Shown here: positions 38,307 through 44,602 of the stretch, piece by piece | Position numbering within the stretch: position 1 is the stretch's first letter | Layout of the letters: the number at the start of each line of letters is the position of its first letter | Assembly: GCA_900546995.1 (NCBI GenBank) | Contig: URFF01000004.1 | Span: 1-44,602, forward strand | Direction: 5' to 3' | DNA length: 44,602 nucleotides | Origin: an uncultured Sutterella sp. | GTDB taxonomy: Bacteria > Pseudomonadota > Gammaproteobacteria > Burkholderiales > Burkholderiaceae_F | The notes under the pieces: generated by a model | Seen by the model: the letters and a program-made list of their open reading frames with translations, nothing else | The model's database searches: none | Told to the model about the DNA's origin: nothing | Made by a program: the position numbers and the translations under genes

Positions 38307-39995
38307 GTGGAACACGGAATTGCACTGATTGCCACTTTAGCGTGGGGGCTTGGATTGGCGTTGGTTTTGGGCTATTTCGCAAGTCGATTGCGAATTCCGG
38401 CGCTGGTGGGGTATTTGCTTGCCGGTATTTGTATCGCTCCGACAACGCCGGGTTTTGTCGGTGATATCAGTCTTGCCTCTCAGTTGTCAGAAATCGGTGT
38501 GGTTTTGTTGATGTTTGGCGTGGGGTTGCATTTTTCCCTTCACGATCTTTTACGAGTCAAAAATATCGCGGTTCCGGGCGCCGTCTTGCAAATGGCTGTT
38601 GCCACCGTTTTGGGTACCGGGGTTGCTCATCTTTGGGGATGGGACTTCGGTTCATCGGTCATTTTAGGTCTGTGTTTATCTTGCGCATCAACGGTTGTTT
38701 TGTTAAAAGGCTTGGAAGCGCACGGCTCCTTGGAAACCGGGGAGGGGCAGGTTGCTGTCGGTTGGCTCGTTGTTGAAGATATTGTCACCGTTCTTTTGTT
38801 GGTGCTTTTACCGAGTCTGGCAAGCGTGCTAAATCCCAGCAATGTGTCCTCCGATCAAAGTTTATCGGCGGCGTTACTTGAGACCGGTGTTCTGATTGTC
38901 GGCTTCATTTTCTGTATGGTGATTTTTGGGCGGCGGATTTTGCCTTGGGCTTTGGTGCAGGCGGCAAAGACTGGTTCCCGGGAAATTTTCACTTTGGCTG
39001 TCATCGCCATTGCGATTGGTGTGGCCTACGCTTCAGCGGAAATTTTCAAAGTCTCTTTCGCTTTGGGTGCTTTCTTTGCCGGCATGATGATGCGAGAAAG
39101 CGAATATGCTCACCGTGCCGCGCAGGACACATTACCGCTTCAAGACGCATTTTCCGTGATCTTCTTTTTGGGTGTCGGCATGCTTTTCGATCCGACGATT
39201 CTCATTAAGGAGCCCTTGAAGGTTTTATGCGTTGTTTTCATCATTATGTTCGGTAAGAACATTGTGGCGACGGCGCTGGTGAAGATTCTCGGCTACTCCT
39301 GGCGATATGCCTTAACGGTCGGAGCGGCTTTGTCTCAGGTCGGGGAGTTTTCTTTCATTCTTGCCGGTTTGGGTAAAGCTTTGGGATTGTTGCCCGATGA
39401 GGGACTCACTTTGATTTTGGCCGGAGCCATTATTTCCATCGCTTTAAATCCCTTGCTATTTAGAGCGGTTGATCCGTTGGTGAATCGCATCGCACCAGAA
39501 AAACCGTTGCCTGACCCAGTTGTACTGTCACCCACAACAAACAAAAAGGTGAAGGGACCGGTGGTTATTGTCGGTGCCGGTGTTATGGGACGAGATATTT
39601 CCGATGCGTTTGAAGACAAGGGAATTCCGGCGTTCGTGATCGAAAAGAATGTGAATTTGGTTACCGAAGATGAGCTTAAACATAACTTCGTTTTGGGCGA
39701 CGCCACTCAACACGAAGTGCTCGATCGGGCTTGGGTTGAAAAGGCCGAACTCGTCATCTTAACAATCGGTGATGCCATTCAAGAGCGAAAGATTATTGAG
39801 GAAGTTCGTAAGATCAATGAAGAAGTTCGCATCATTGCTTTGACACAAAAAGATGGTGATAAAGAATTCTTTAAAGATGCTTCGGGCGCAGTGCTCCCCA
39901 ATATTATGTGTTTGGATCTTCGAAAAGAAATGGCTAAAAACCTTCTTTTTTACAGTGTGGGCTACTATCGTCGTAAAACAAGCTCAGACAGTTAG
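38307..39995 (+). CDS. ybaL: YbaL/KefB-type monovalent cation:proton antiporter (CPA2)
   Basis: The 562-residue protein is closely similar to E. coli YbaL throughout. It has 12 or more membrane segments with LRIPALVGYLLAGICIAPTT, VVLLMFGVGLHFSLHDLL and the Glu/Asp pair in VGWLVVEDIVTVLLLV. The C-terminal TrkA-N domain (from about residue 412: VVIVGAGVMGRDISDAFEDK) binds nucleotide. It should exchange K+ for H+ and be gated by ligands. The start is the GTG at 38307 with aaggcggga upstream; an overlapping ATG at 38305 is in another frame. Confidence 0.93.
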   Translation: MEHGIALIATLAWGLGLALVLGYFASRLRIPALVGYLLAGICIAPTTPGFVGDISLASQLSEIGVVLLMFGVGLHFSLHDLLRVKNIAVPGAVLQMAVATVLGTGVAHLWGWDFGSSVILGLCLSCASTVVLLKGLEAHGSLETGEGQVAVGWLVVEDIVTVLLLVLLPSLASVLNPSNVSSDQSLSAALLETGVLIVGFIFCMVIFGRRILPWALVQAAKTGSREIFTLAVIAIAIGVAYASAEIFKVSFALGAFFAGMMMRESEYAHRAAQDTLPLQDAFSVIFFLGVGMLFDPTILIKEPLKVLCVVFIIMFGKNIVATALVKILGYSWRYALTVGAALSQVGEFSFILAGLGKALGLLPDEGLTLILAGAIISIALNPLLFRAVDPLVNRIAPEKPLPDPVVLSPTTNKKVKGPVVIVGAGVMGRDISDAFEDKGIPAFVIEKNVNLVTEDELKHNFVLGDATQHEVLDRAWVEKAELVILTIGDAIQERKIIEEVRKINEEVRIIALTQKDGDKEFFKDASGAVLPNIMCLDLRKEMAKNLLFYSVGYYRRKTSSDS

Positions 39996-40079
39996 TTGGT
40001 GAGTGTTTCTGAGGTTTCCTTACGTCTGAAAAGCGCCTAAACTGATAGAAACGGTTCTTGAGTTTTACCGGTGGTTTAT

Positions 40080-40508
40080 ATGACATTGACTCCTACTGTA
40101 ATCTGGTTAATTGCCGCGGCAGTTTTGGGCATCATTGAGCTAATGGCTTCGACGTTTTATCTTTTGGTGTTAGCAGTCGCCGCTCTGGTTGGTTCGGGGT
40201 TCGCTTTTTTCGATTTGCCGATTGAATGGCAGGTTGTGGCTTTTGCTGTCGTTGCCATTGTCGGTAGCATCTGGGTTCGAAGACTGCGTTCACTGGCAGC
40301 AAATAATACCTCGGAAGCGAAGTCACTTCAGCACCTTGACGAAGGTCAGCTTGTGCAGGTGAGCCTTTGGCAAGAAGGGGCTCGGACGAGCGTGCAGTAT
40401 CGCGGTGCTCAGTGGGAGGCCCGTGCAGAGGATGCTGAAAAATTGAAAACGGGCCTACATCGGATCATTGCCGTTGAAGGCAATGTGTTGGTATTGCAAA
40501 AGGTTTAA
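40080..40508 (+). CDS. NfeD-family membrane protein
   Basis: The 142-residue protein has three membrane segments in residues 1-75 (VIWLIAAAVLGIIELMAST, LLVLAVAALVGSGFAFF, WQVVAFAVVAIVGSIWV) and a C-terminal OB-fold (DEGQLVQVSLWQEGARTSVQ, followed by WEARAED). This is the NfeD layout. It precedes an SPFH gene by 27 bases, the classic NfeD-SPFH pair of bacterial membrane microdomains. The ATG at 40080 has ggtgg upstream; a GTG at 40071 is an alternative. Confidence 0.9.
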   Translation: MTLTPTVIWLIAAAVLGIIELMASTFYLLVLAVAALVGSGFAFFDLPIEWQVVAFAVVAIVGSIWVRRLRSLAANNTSEAKSLQHLDEGQLVQVSLWQEGARTSVQYRGAQWEARAEDAEKLKTGLHRIIAVEGNVLVLQKV

Positions 40509-40535
40509 ACAGATTTCAAGCGAAAGGAGTTCGGC

Positions 40536-41522
40536 ATGAGCGGTTTTATGACATTTACTTTGGTGTTGGCTGTTTTGGCTATCGTTTTTGCCTTTCAGGC
40601 CATTAAAGTGGTCCCTCAGCAGTCGGCATGGATTGTTGAGCGTTTGGGTAAGTTTCATGCCGTTTTGTCTCCCGGATTAAACGTCGTGATTCCTTTTATC
40701 GATCGTGTGGCCTACAAGCATTCGTTAAAAGAAATTCCGTTGGATACGCCAAGCCAAGTTTGTATTACCAAAGACAATACGCAGTTGTCCGTCGATGGCG
40801 TCCTCTTTTTCCAAGTGACCGATCCCAAACGCGCAAGCTACGGTACGAGTAATTACATCATCGCGATCACACAGTTGGCTCAGACAACACTCAGAAGTGT
40901 GATCGGCAAAATGGAGTTGGATAAAACTTTCGAGGAACGCGATTTAATCAATCAGTCGGTGGTGAGCGCGATTGACGAGGCAGCACTTAACTGGGGCGTC
41001 AAAGTGCTTCGGTATGAAATTAAAGACTTGACGCCTCCTGCGGTGATTTTGCAGGCGATGCAGCAGCAAATCACGGCCGAGCGCGAAAAGCGCGCCGTGG
41101 TTGCCGCTTCAGAAGGTCGCAAACAAGAACAAATCAATTTGGCAACCGGTGCGAAAGAAGCGGCTATCGCGGAGTCTGAGGGTGAAAAGCAGGCAGCGAT
41201 TAATAAGGCCGAAGGTGAAGCGGCGGCGACTTTAGCAATCGCTCGAGCGACCGCGGAGGCGATTCGGCAAATCGCCGAAGCCAGCCAAACGCCGGGCGGT
41301 ATGGATGCTGTGAACCTCAAAGTGGCAGAGCGCTACGTTGACGCATTCTCCAACGTGGCTAAAGAAACCAACACGGTGTTGTTGCCTGCCAACATGGGAG
41401 ACATGGGGAGCATGATTGCCTCGGCGATGACGATCATGCGAAAGACCGATCCCAAAGTCCAAGCAGATGCTTTAGCGCAAAAGACGGTTCAAGCCATTAA
41501 AGACCGAGTGCAAGGCGCTTAA
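40536..41522 (+). CDS. qmcA: SPFH/stomatin-like membrane protein (QmcA-type)
   Basis: The 328-residue protein has an N-terminal membrane anchor (residues 5-25: FTLVLAVLAIVFAFQAIKV), a PHB/SPFH domain with VVPQQSAWIVERLGKFHAVL and VIPFIDRVAYKHS, and a predicted coiled coil rich in Ala/Glu (about 190-265). Its C-terminus ends with a helical Met-rich segment (NMGDMGSMIASAMTIM). SPFH oligomers organise the membrane and regulate proteolysis. The gene has aaaggag before the ATG, and is coupled to NfeD. A terminator follows, so the next four genes are a separate unit. Confidence 0.92.
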   Translation: MSGFMTFTLVLAVLAIVFAFQAIKVVPQQSAWIVERLGKFHAVLSPGLNVVIPFIDRVAYKHSLKEIPLDTPSQVCITKDNTQLSVDGVLFFQVTDPKRASYGTSNYIIAITQLAQTTLRSVIGKMELDKTFEERDLINQSVVSAIDEAALNWGVKVLRYEIKDLTPPAVILQAMQQQITAEREKRAVVAASEGRKQEQINLATGAKEAAIAESEGEKQAAINKAEGEAAATLAIARATAEAIRQIAEASQTPGGMDAVNLKVAERYVDAFSNVAKETNTVLLPANMGDMGSMIASAMTIMRKTDPKVQADALAQKTVQAIKDRVQGA

Positions 41523-41540
41523 GAACGGATTCTCTTTTAC

Positions 41541-41573
41541 ACAGGGCGCTCAACGTGAGAGCGTCCTGTTTTT
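41541..41573 (+). terminator. rho-independent terminator after the SPFH gene
   Basis: ACAGGGCGCTC (41541-41551) pairs with GAGCGTCCTGT (41559-41569) with one G-U pair, followed by TTTTTG. A TAGAAT-like -10 lies just after (41576-41581) and may serve the next gene. Confidence 0.85.
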
Positions 41574-41611
41574 GTTAGAATGCAGCCAAAACACTCACTT
41601 GACCGGGGGCG

Positions 41612-42073
41612 ATGATGGGCAATGAGATTGAGCGTCAAATCGCGATGATCGATTTAAATAATCCGGCGATGCTGGCATCGTTTTTTGATTCGTTTTTAGA
41701 TAATCTCTTAGATGCTTTTCAAGAAAGCGAAGATTCAGAACAGTTGATGCAGCATACGACCGAATCCATTCTTTTCATGACGGATGTCTTTAATGGATTG
41801 GTGCCGAATTGTATGCTCAGCAAGGAAAATAGTGGAAAGCAATTGGGCAGACGATTAGGGAAAGCTTTGCAAAAGCGCTATAAAGATAAGGCGGATTTGT
41901 TTTCGACGGTTGATCATCCCAAAGAATTTATTTCATTATCCTTCTCATTGATGATTCAAGAGTTTTTCAACATTTATGTCGCAAGCTGTGAAGAAAATGT
42001 GACTCAAGAGGTTTTTGATTTGCAGCGCGACGCCTTAGTCAACGATTGGGTTCACCATTTTTTAGAGAATTGA
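41612..42073 (+). CDS. hypothetical protein, paralog array member 1 of 4
   Basis: The 153-residue, mostly helical protein has no family I recognise. It aligns with the next three genes in layout: LNNPAMLASFFDSFLDNLLD near the N-terminus corresponds to LNNLDVLNELFEVVLYDVL in member 2. The middle helix (FMTDVFNGLVPNCMLSKENS) and the late helix (FISLSFSLMIQEFFNIYVAS) are in the same places. No signal peptide, so cytosolic. It is the most diverged member and lacks the GKNxxF motif. It follows a terminator, with a possible -10 at 41576. Confidence 0.75.
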   Translation: MMGNEIERQIAMIDLNNPAMLASFFDSFLDNLLDAFQESEDSEQLMQHTTESILFMTDVFNGLVPNCMLSKENSGKQLGRRLGKALQKRYKDKADLFSTVDHPKEFISLSFSLMIQEFFNIYVASCEENVTQEVFDLQRDALVNDWVHHFLEN

Positions 42074-42075
42074 TT

Positions 42076-42576
42076 ATGTCAGAGCAAAAAGAAGAAAAGG
42101 CGGTTGAGAAGTTTTCGTTAAACAATCTTGATGTGTTAAACGAGCTTTTTGAAGTCGTTCTATACGATGTATTACGCCGCTACAAAATGGTGGCCGAACA
42201 CAGTCTTAAAAAAGAAGAGGCGATTGCGATGGATAAGCAATCAGCTGCGTTTTTGTCAGCGGTTTTGGCCGGCAAAAATGAGCAGTTTGAGCCCAAACCC
42301 TATTGGACGGGAGATCCTTTAGCAGGGTATTTGAAAATCATTTTGAAAGATCGATTCGAAGCCGTGGGTGTGTCAGAAGAGGATCTTAAAGACTCTCGAG
42401 GCATCTTGCAGGCTGCCGCTTTTGAGTTCATCTGTGACGCGTATGCGCTTATCAAGGCTGCAACAGGGGATTCTTCTGCCGAGCATTTCCAGCGTGATGG
42501 AAAGCGGTTATGCAAAATGTGGGCCGAGCGCATGCTGGGCCGCGTTGAGAGTGATCCGATTCAATTGAGGGGGTAG
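42076..42576 (+). CDS. hypothetical protein, paralog array member 2 of 4
   Basis: The 166-residue protein begins 2 bases after member 1. A charged N-terminus (MSEQKEEKAVEKFS) is followed by helices, then the family motif LAGKNEQFEPKPYWTGDPLA (residues 70-90), a helix with KIILKDRFEAVGV, and LQAAAFEFICDAYALIKAA. It ends with CKMWAERMLGR. No membrane segment, no known domain. The start at ATG 42076 is preferred to 42046, which overlaps the previous gene. Composition and layout match members 3 and 4. Confidence 0.8.
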   Translation: MSEQKEEKAVEKFSLNNLDVLNELFEVVLYDVLRRYKMVAEHSLKKEEAIAMDKQSAAFLSAVLAGKNEQFEPKPYWTGDPLAGYLKIILKDRFEAVGVSEEDLKDSRGILQAAAFEFICDAYALIKAATGDSSAEHFQRDGKRLCKMWAERMLGRVESDPIQLRG

Positions 42577-42577
42577 C

Positions 42578-43081
42578 ATGAGTTGCCCGTTGCGGTATGC
42601 GACCAAGCGTGAGTTGCCTCCCAATATTTCGGCTTATCCGGTCGCGCGTCATGTTGTTAAACAAGCGGTCAGCAATACCTGGAATCGGGTGAGGCAGGTT
42701 TTATCGGGCACCATGACAATGCAAGAATTGGAAGAGGCCCATTTGCAACTGGCTCTATGGCTATACGATACCCTTACGGGTAAAAATGCGGCCTTCTCAA
42801 GCGAGAGTGAATTCAATGAAATAAACCTCGCCCAGTATTTGCGCGAGTCGATTGGGGGAGATATCGCGTTACTAAATCCCGGCGTGGATTTGTCCGATGA
42901 TGAGGCTTTCCTTTTTGCGAGTTTTGCCTATTTTGTATCGGAGATTTTTGTTGTTTTAAAGGCTTCAACGCTTGTTCAGAATGGGATAGAAAATAATCCC
43001 CAAATTGAAGCATTTATCGATTTATGGACTCTGCGGTTGACCGGAGCGCCTACCGCAGGCGATTTTAAAACTAAGGAGTAA
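42578..43081 (+). CDS. hypothetical protein, paralog array member 3 of 4
   Basis: The 167-residue protein starts one base after member 2 with gaggggg upstream. It contains the motif region TLTGKNAAFSSESEFNEINL (residues 65-85), then AQYLRESIGGD, a late helix FLFASFAYFVSEIFVVLKAS and the end WTLRLTGAP. These correspond to GKNEQFEPKPYW, YLKIILKDR, AAFEFICDAYALIKAA and CKMWAERMLG in member 2. Function unknown. Close spacing indicates one transcript. Confidence 0.8.
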   Translation: MSCPLRYATKRELPPNISAYPVARHVVKQAVSNTWNRVRQVLSGTMTMQELEEAHLQLALWLYDTLTGKNAAFSSESEFNEINLAQYLRESIGGDIALLNPGVDLSDDEAFLFASFAYFVSEIFVVLKASTLVQNGIENNPQIEAFIDLWTLRLTGAPTAGDFKTKE

Positions 43082-43086
43082 AACAT

Positions 43087-43650
43087 ATGGCATGCAACGG
43101 ACACTGTGAAGGTTGTGCAAGCGATTGCGGCAAGCAACCGCTTCGTCATCCGAATATCACGGGTGCCATTTTGGGCCAATTTATGATGGATATGGCCCAA
43201 CGCGTACAAGAACAAGAGGCCGGGCGCCTGACAGAAGAAAAACTCGATGAAATTGATCGAAAGACAATGAATTGGTTAGGGGCGACCTTTTCCGGTCAAA
43301 ACTCGCAATTTGAGGTTGATCCTGAGTGGTATCCGAACGGTGTCGCCGGCAATTTGCGTTTTAAGTTGGGTGAAGAGTTGGTGCAAGCCGCAGGCGGCAA
43401 ACTGCCCGAAGATAATATCACACTGATTTATTCTGCTTTTGCCGTGTTTATGGCTGAGGTCTACAACACACTTTACGAATTAGCCAAAAAGGGCATTGAA
43501 CCATTGGGAGAAGTCCCGGCTCCTGAGATGCTGGCGCTTTTAAAGCGATGGACAGAAATTCTTGTCGGTTATGAAGTGAAATTCCGTGATCCGAACGCTG
43601 AGGATGGTAAAGAGCCGAAATCCGAAACGACAGATCAACCCAATACCTAA
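43087..43650 (+). CDS. hypothetical protein with N-terminal Cys motif, paralog array member 4 of 4
   Basis: The 187-residue protein has aaggagtaaaac upstream and a Cys-rich N-terminus: MACNGHCEGCASDCGKQP, with C3-x3-C7-x2-C10-x3-C14, a spacing that could bind a metal or Fe-S cluster. The rest follows the family layout: SGQNSQFEVDPEWYPNGVAG (residues 70-90), LRFKLGEELVQAAGG, a helix with AFAVFMAEVYNTLYELAKKG, and LLKRWTEILVGYE. The C-terminal tail is acidic. The Cys motif is absent from the other three members. A terminator follows at 43661. Confidence 0.8.
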   Translation: MACNGHCEGCASDCGKQPLRHPNITGAILGQFMMDMAQRVQEQEAGRLTEEKLDEIDRKTMNWLGATFSGQNSQFEVDPEWYPNGVAGNLRFKLGEELVQAAGGKLPEDNITLIYSAFAVFMAEVYNTLYELAKKGIEPLGEVPAPEMLALLKRWTEILVGYEVKFRDPNAEDGKEPKSETTDQPNT

Positions 43651-43660
43651 ACAAAAAAAA

Positions 43661-43684
43661 GGGAGCCGAGCTCCCTTTTTTTAT
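43661..43684. terminator. bidirectional terminator between the array and smpB
   Basis: GGGAGC (43661-43666) and GCTCCC (43670-43675) form a short stem flanked by A8 on the left and T9 on the right. It serves both the plus-strand array and the minus-strand smpB. Confidence 0.9.
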
Positions 43685-43695
43685 GAGGACATGAG

Positions 43696-44145
43696 TTAAC
43701 GGTTTTTCGTCTTCATTAATCGTTCCCGATCCCGTTCCCATTGTTTTTTACTTTCATCGGCTCGTTTTTCGTACTGTTTCTTACCCTTAGCCAAACCCAC
43801 GGTTAACTTGACGCGTCCTTTGGAAAAATGCATATCCAATGGAATCAACGTATAGCCAGAGCGCTCGACTTTGCCGATTAATTTATTGATTTCACGAGCG
43901 TGCATTAACAACTTGCGTAAACGGGTGGGGTCCGGTTTTTCGTGTGTGCTTGCCGTCTTTAAAGGCGTGACGTGAGCATTCAGTAAGAAAAGCTCACCGT
44001 TGCGCACAATGACATGCGCTTCCTTGATTTGAGCTCGTCCTTCACGAATGGATTTCACTTCCCAACCCTGAAGCACCATGCCAGCCTCGTGTTTTTCCTC
44101 TATGTAATAATCAAAGAACGCTTTTCGATTAACAATATTTGCCAT
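43696..44145 (-). CDS. smpB: SsrA-binding protein SmpB
   Basis: The 149-residue protein is a full-length SmpB: KAFFDYYIEEKHEAGMVLQG, then WEVKSIREGRAQIKEAHVIV, the region LLMHAREINKLIGKVERSGY, and LTVGLAKGKKQYEKR, with a basic C-terminal tail (ESKKQWERDRERLMKTKNR). It binds tmRNA and rescues stalled ribosomes. The start at 44145 matches the family MANIVNRKA-type opening. No tmRNA gene is seen in the window. Confidence 0.97.
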   Translation of the reverse strand: MANIVNRKAFFDYYIEEKHEAGMVLQGWEVKSIREGRAQIKEAHVIVRNGELFLLNAHVTPLKTASTHEKPDPTRLRKLLMHAREINKLIGKVERSGYTLIPLDMHFSKGRVKLTVGLAKGKKQYEKRADESKKQWERDRERLMKTKNR

Positions 44146-44216
44146 GAATATCTCTTTAGTTCTGATAGGAGAGGATTGTAGCAATTCCATTAATTGTTTT
44201 TGCAAAACATACGAAA

Positions 44217-44239
44217 ACACCATCCACATCGGATGGTGT
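44217..44239 (-). terminator. rho-independent terminator after the substrate-binding protein gene
   Basis: On the minus strand ACACCATCC (44239-44231) pairs perfectly with GGATGGTGT (44225-44217) around 5 bases, followed by TTTTCGT. Confidence 0.85.
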
Positions 44240-44262
44240 CAATCAGACTGATGGTTGAGACG

Positions 44263-44602
44263 TTATTGCGGCTTTTTTCCAAACCATTTCTCATAAATAC
44301 GGTCGTATTCACCACTTTCTTTAATTTTTTTCAAACCGGTATTAATGAGCTCTATCATTTTCGTGTTGTCTTTGCGAATGGCAAAACCATTTTGCTTGTG
44401 AGTATAAAGATGTGGTACAAGCGTCACGCCTTTGACCTTACGGTGCGCGAGGTAATATTCGGTTACGCTTCGATCGACTAATACAGCTTCGCAGCCCCCC
44501 ATATTCAATTCCATGAACGCCTCACCGGTTTGGTCAAAAGCAACCAATTTTGAATCCTTAACTTCTTTAGCCAACAACGCTCCTGTTGAGCCGATCTGTG
44601 CA
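44263..44602 (-). CDS. amino-acid ABC transporter substrate-binding protein, C-terminal part
   Basis: The minus-strand frame is open to the window edge, so only the C-terminal 113 or so residues are visible. They match the bacterial solute-binding protein family 3: IGSTGALLAKE, then LVAFDQTGEAFMELNMGGCE, AVLVDRSVTEYYL, GFAIRKDNTKMIELINTGLK and the end EKWFGKKP. The family binds polar amino acids in the periplasm. The remainder, with the signal peptide, lies outside the window. Confidence 0.9.
   Translation of the reverse strand, partial: AQIGSTGALLAKEVKDSKLVAFDQTGEAFMELNMGGCEAVLVDRSVTEYYLAHRKVKGVTLVPHLYTHKQNGFAIRKDNTKMIELINTGLKKIKESGEYDRIYEKWFGKKPQ

Noticed and set aside
1..44602. CRISPR arrays, insertion sequences and tRNA genes
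   Set aside because: No regularly spaced repeats, transposase-like frames or cloverleaf sequences were found.

Overview
The window is a phage-to-chromosome junction in a bacterium that looks like a gut betaproteobacterium of the Sutterellaceae (Parasutterella or Sutterella type). That placement is inference. It rests on the moderate GC content, the betaproteobacterial flavour of the prophage, and the set of anaerobic C4-dicarboxylate, peptide and amino-acid transport genes. No rRNA or tRNA is present to settle it.

Positions 1 to about 24840 hold the right-hand part of a podovirus-type prophage whose head genes follow the Bordetella phage BPP-1 order. First come tail-appendage genes (1-3187), ending in three tandem related small proteins and a terminator. 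Next are a GNAT enzyme, the portal, a Bbp19-like protein, a scaffold, the major capsid, a Bbp16-like cement protein, an adaptor, a nozzle, and four internal or ejection proteins (3253-20431). A convergent minus-strand cassette follows (20445-21676): a Panacea-domain (DUF4065) antitoxin overlapping a two-helix membrane protein, plus another small membrane protein. Then comes a P1 immI-like immunity region (21826-23243) with a sigma-70 promoter, a C4-type antisense RNA, a short icd-like gene and an antirepressor. The lysis cassette is last: holin, GH24 endolysin and embedded Rz/Rz1 spanins. Integrase, terminase and replication genes are not in the window and presumably lie to the left.

Four prophage genes are interrupted: a tail-appendage gene (+1 shift near 428), the major capsid gene (a 19-bp insertion whose sequence is an inverted copy of DNA 50 bp downstream), the large core protein (in-frame TAG at 17520) and the icd-like gene (C8 tract at 22128). 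If these are not assembly errors, the prophage is decaying. A repeated element, TGTGCGCGTGTG, sits in front of four transcription units (3214, 5805, 11738, 23283), usually right after a terminator, and is a good candidate phage promoter or activator site.

From about 24955 onward the genes are chromosomal in character: two small membrane proteins, a DcuC-type C4-dicarboxylate transporter, peptidase T, yjiH/yjiG plus a DUF401 permease, divergent ppsR and ppsA, a LysR regulator next to an AspT-type exchanger, a YbaL-type K+/H+ antiporter, an NfeD/SPFH pair, four tandem paralogous genes of unknown function, smpB, and the end of an amino-acid-binding protein gene. Together they describe uptake and exchange of dicarboxylates, peptides and amino acids feeding into phosphoenolpyruvate synthesis, with membrane maintenance functions. 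The four-gene paralog array (41612-43650) and the prophage immunity plus Panacea region (20445-23243) are the parts most likely to hold something undescribed.
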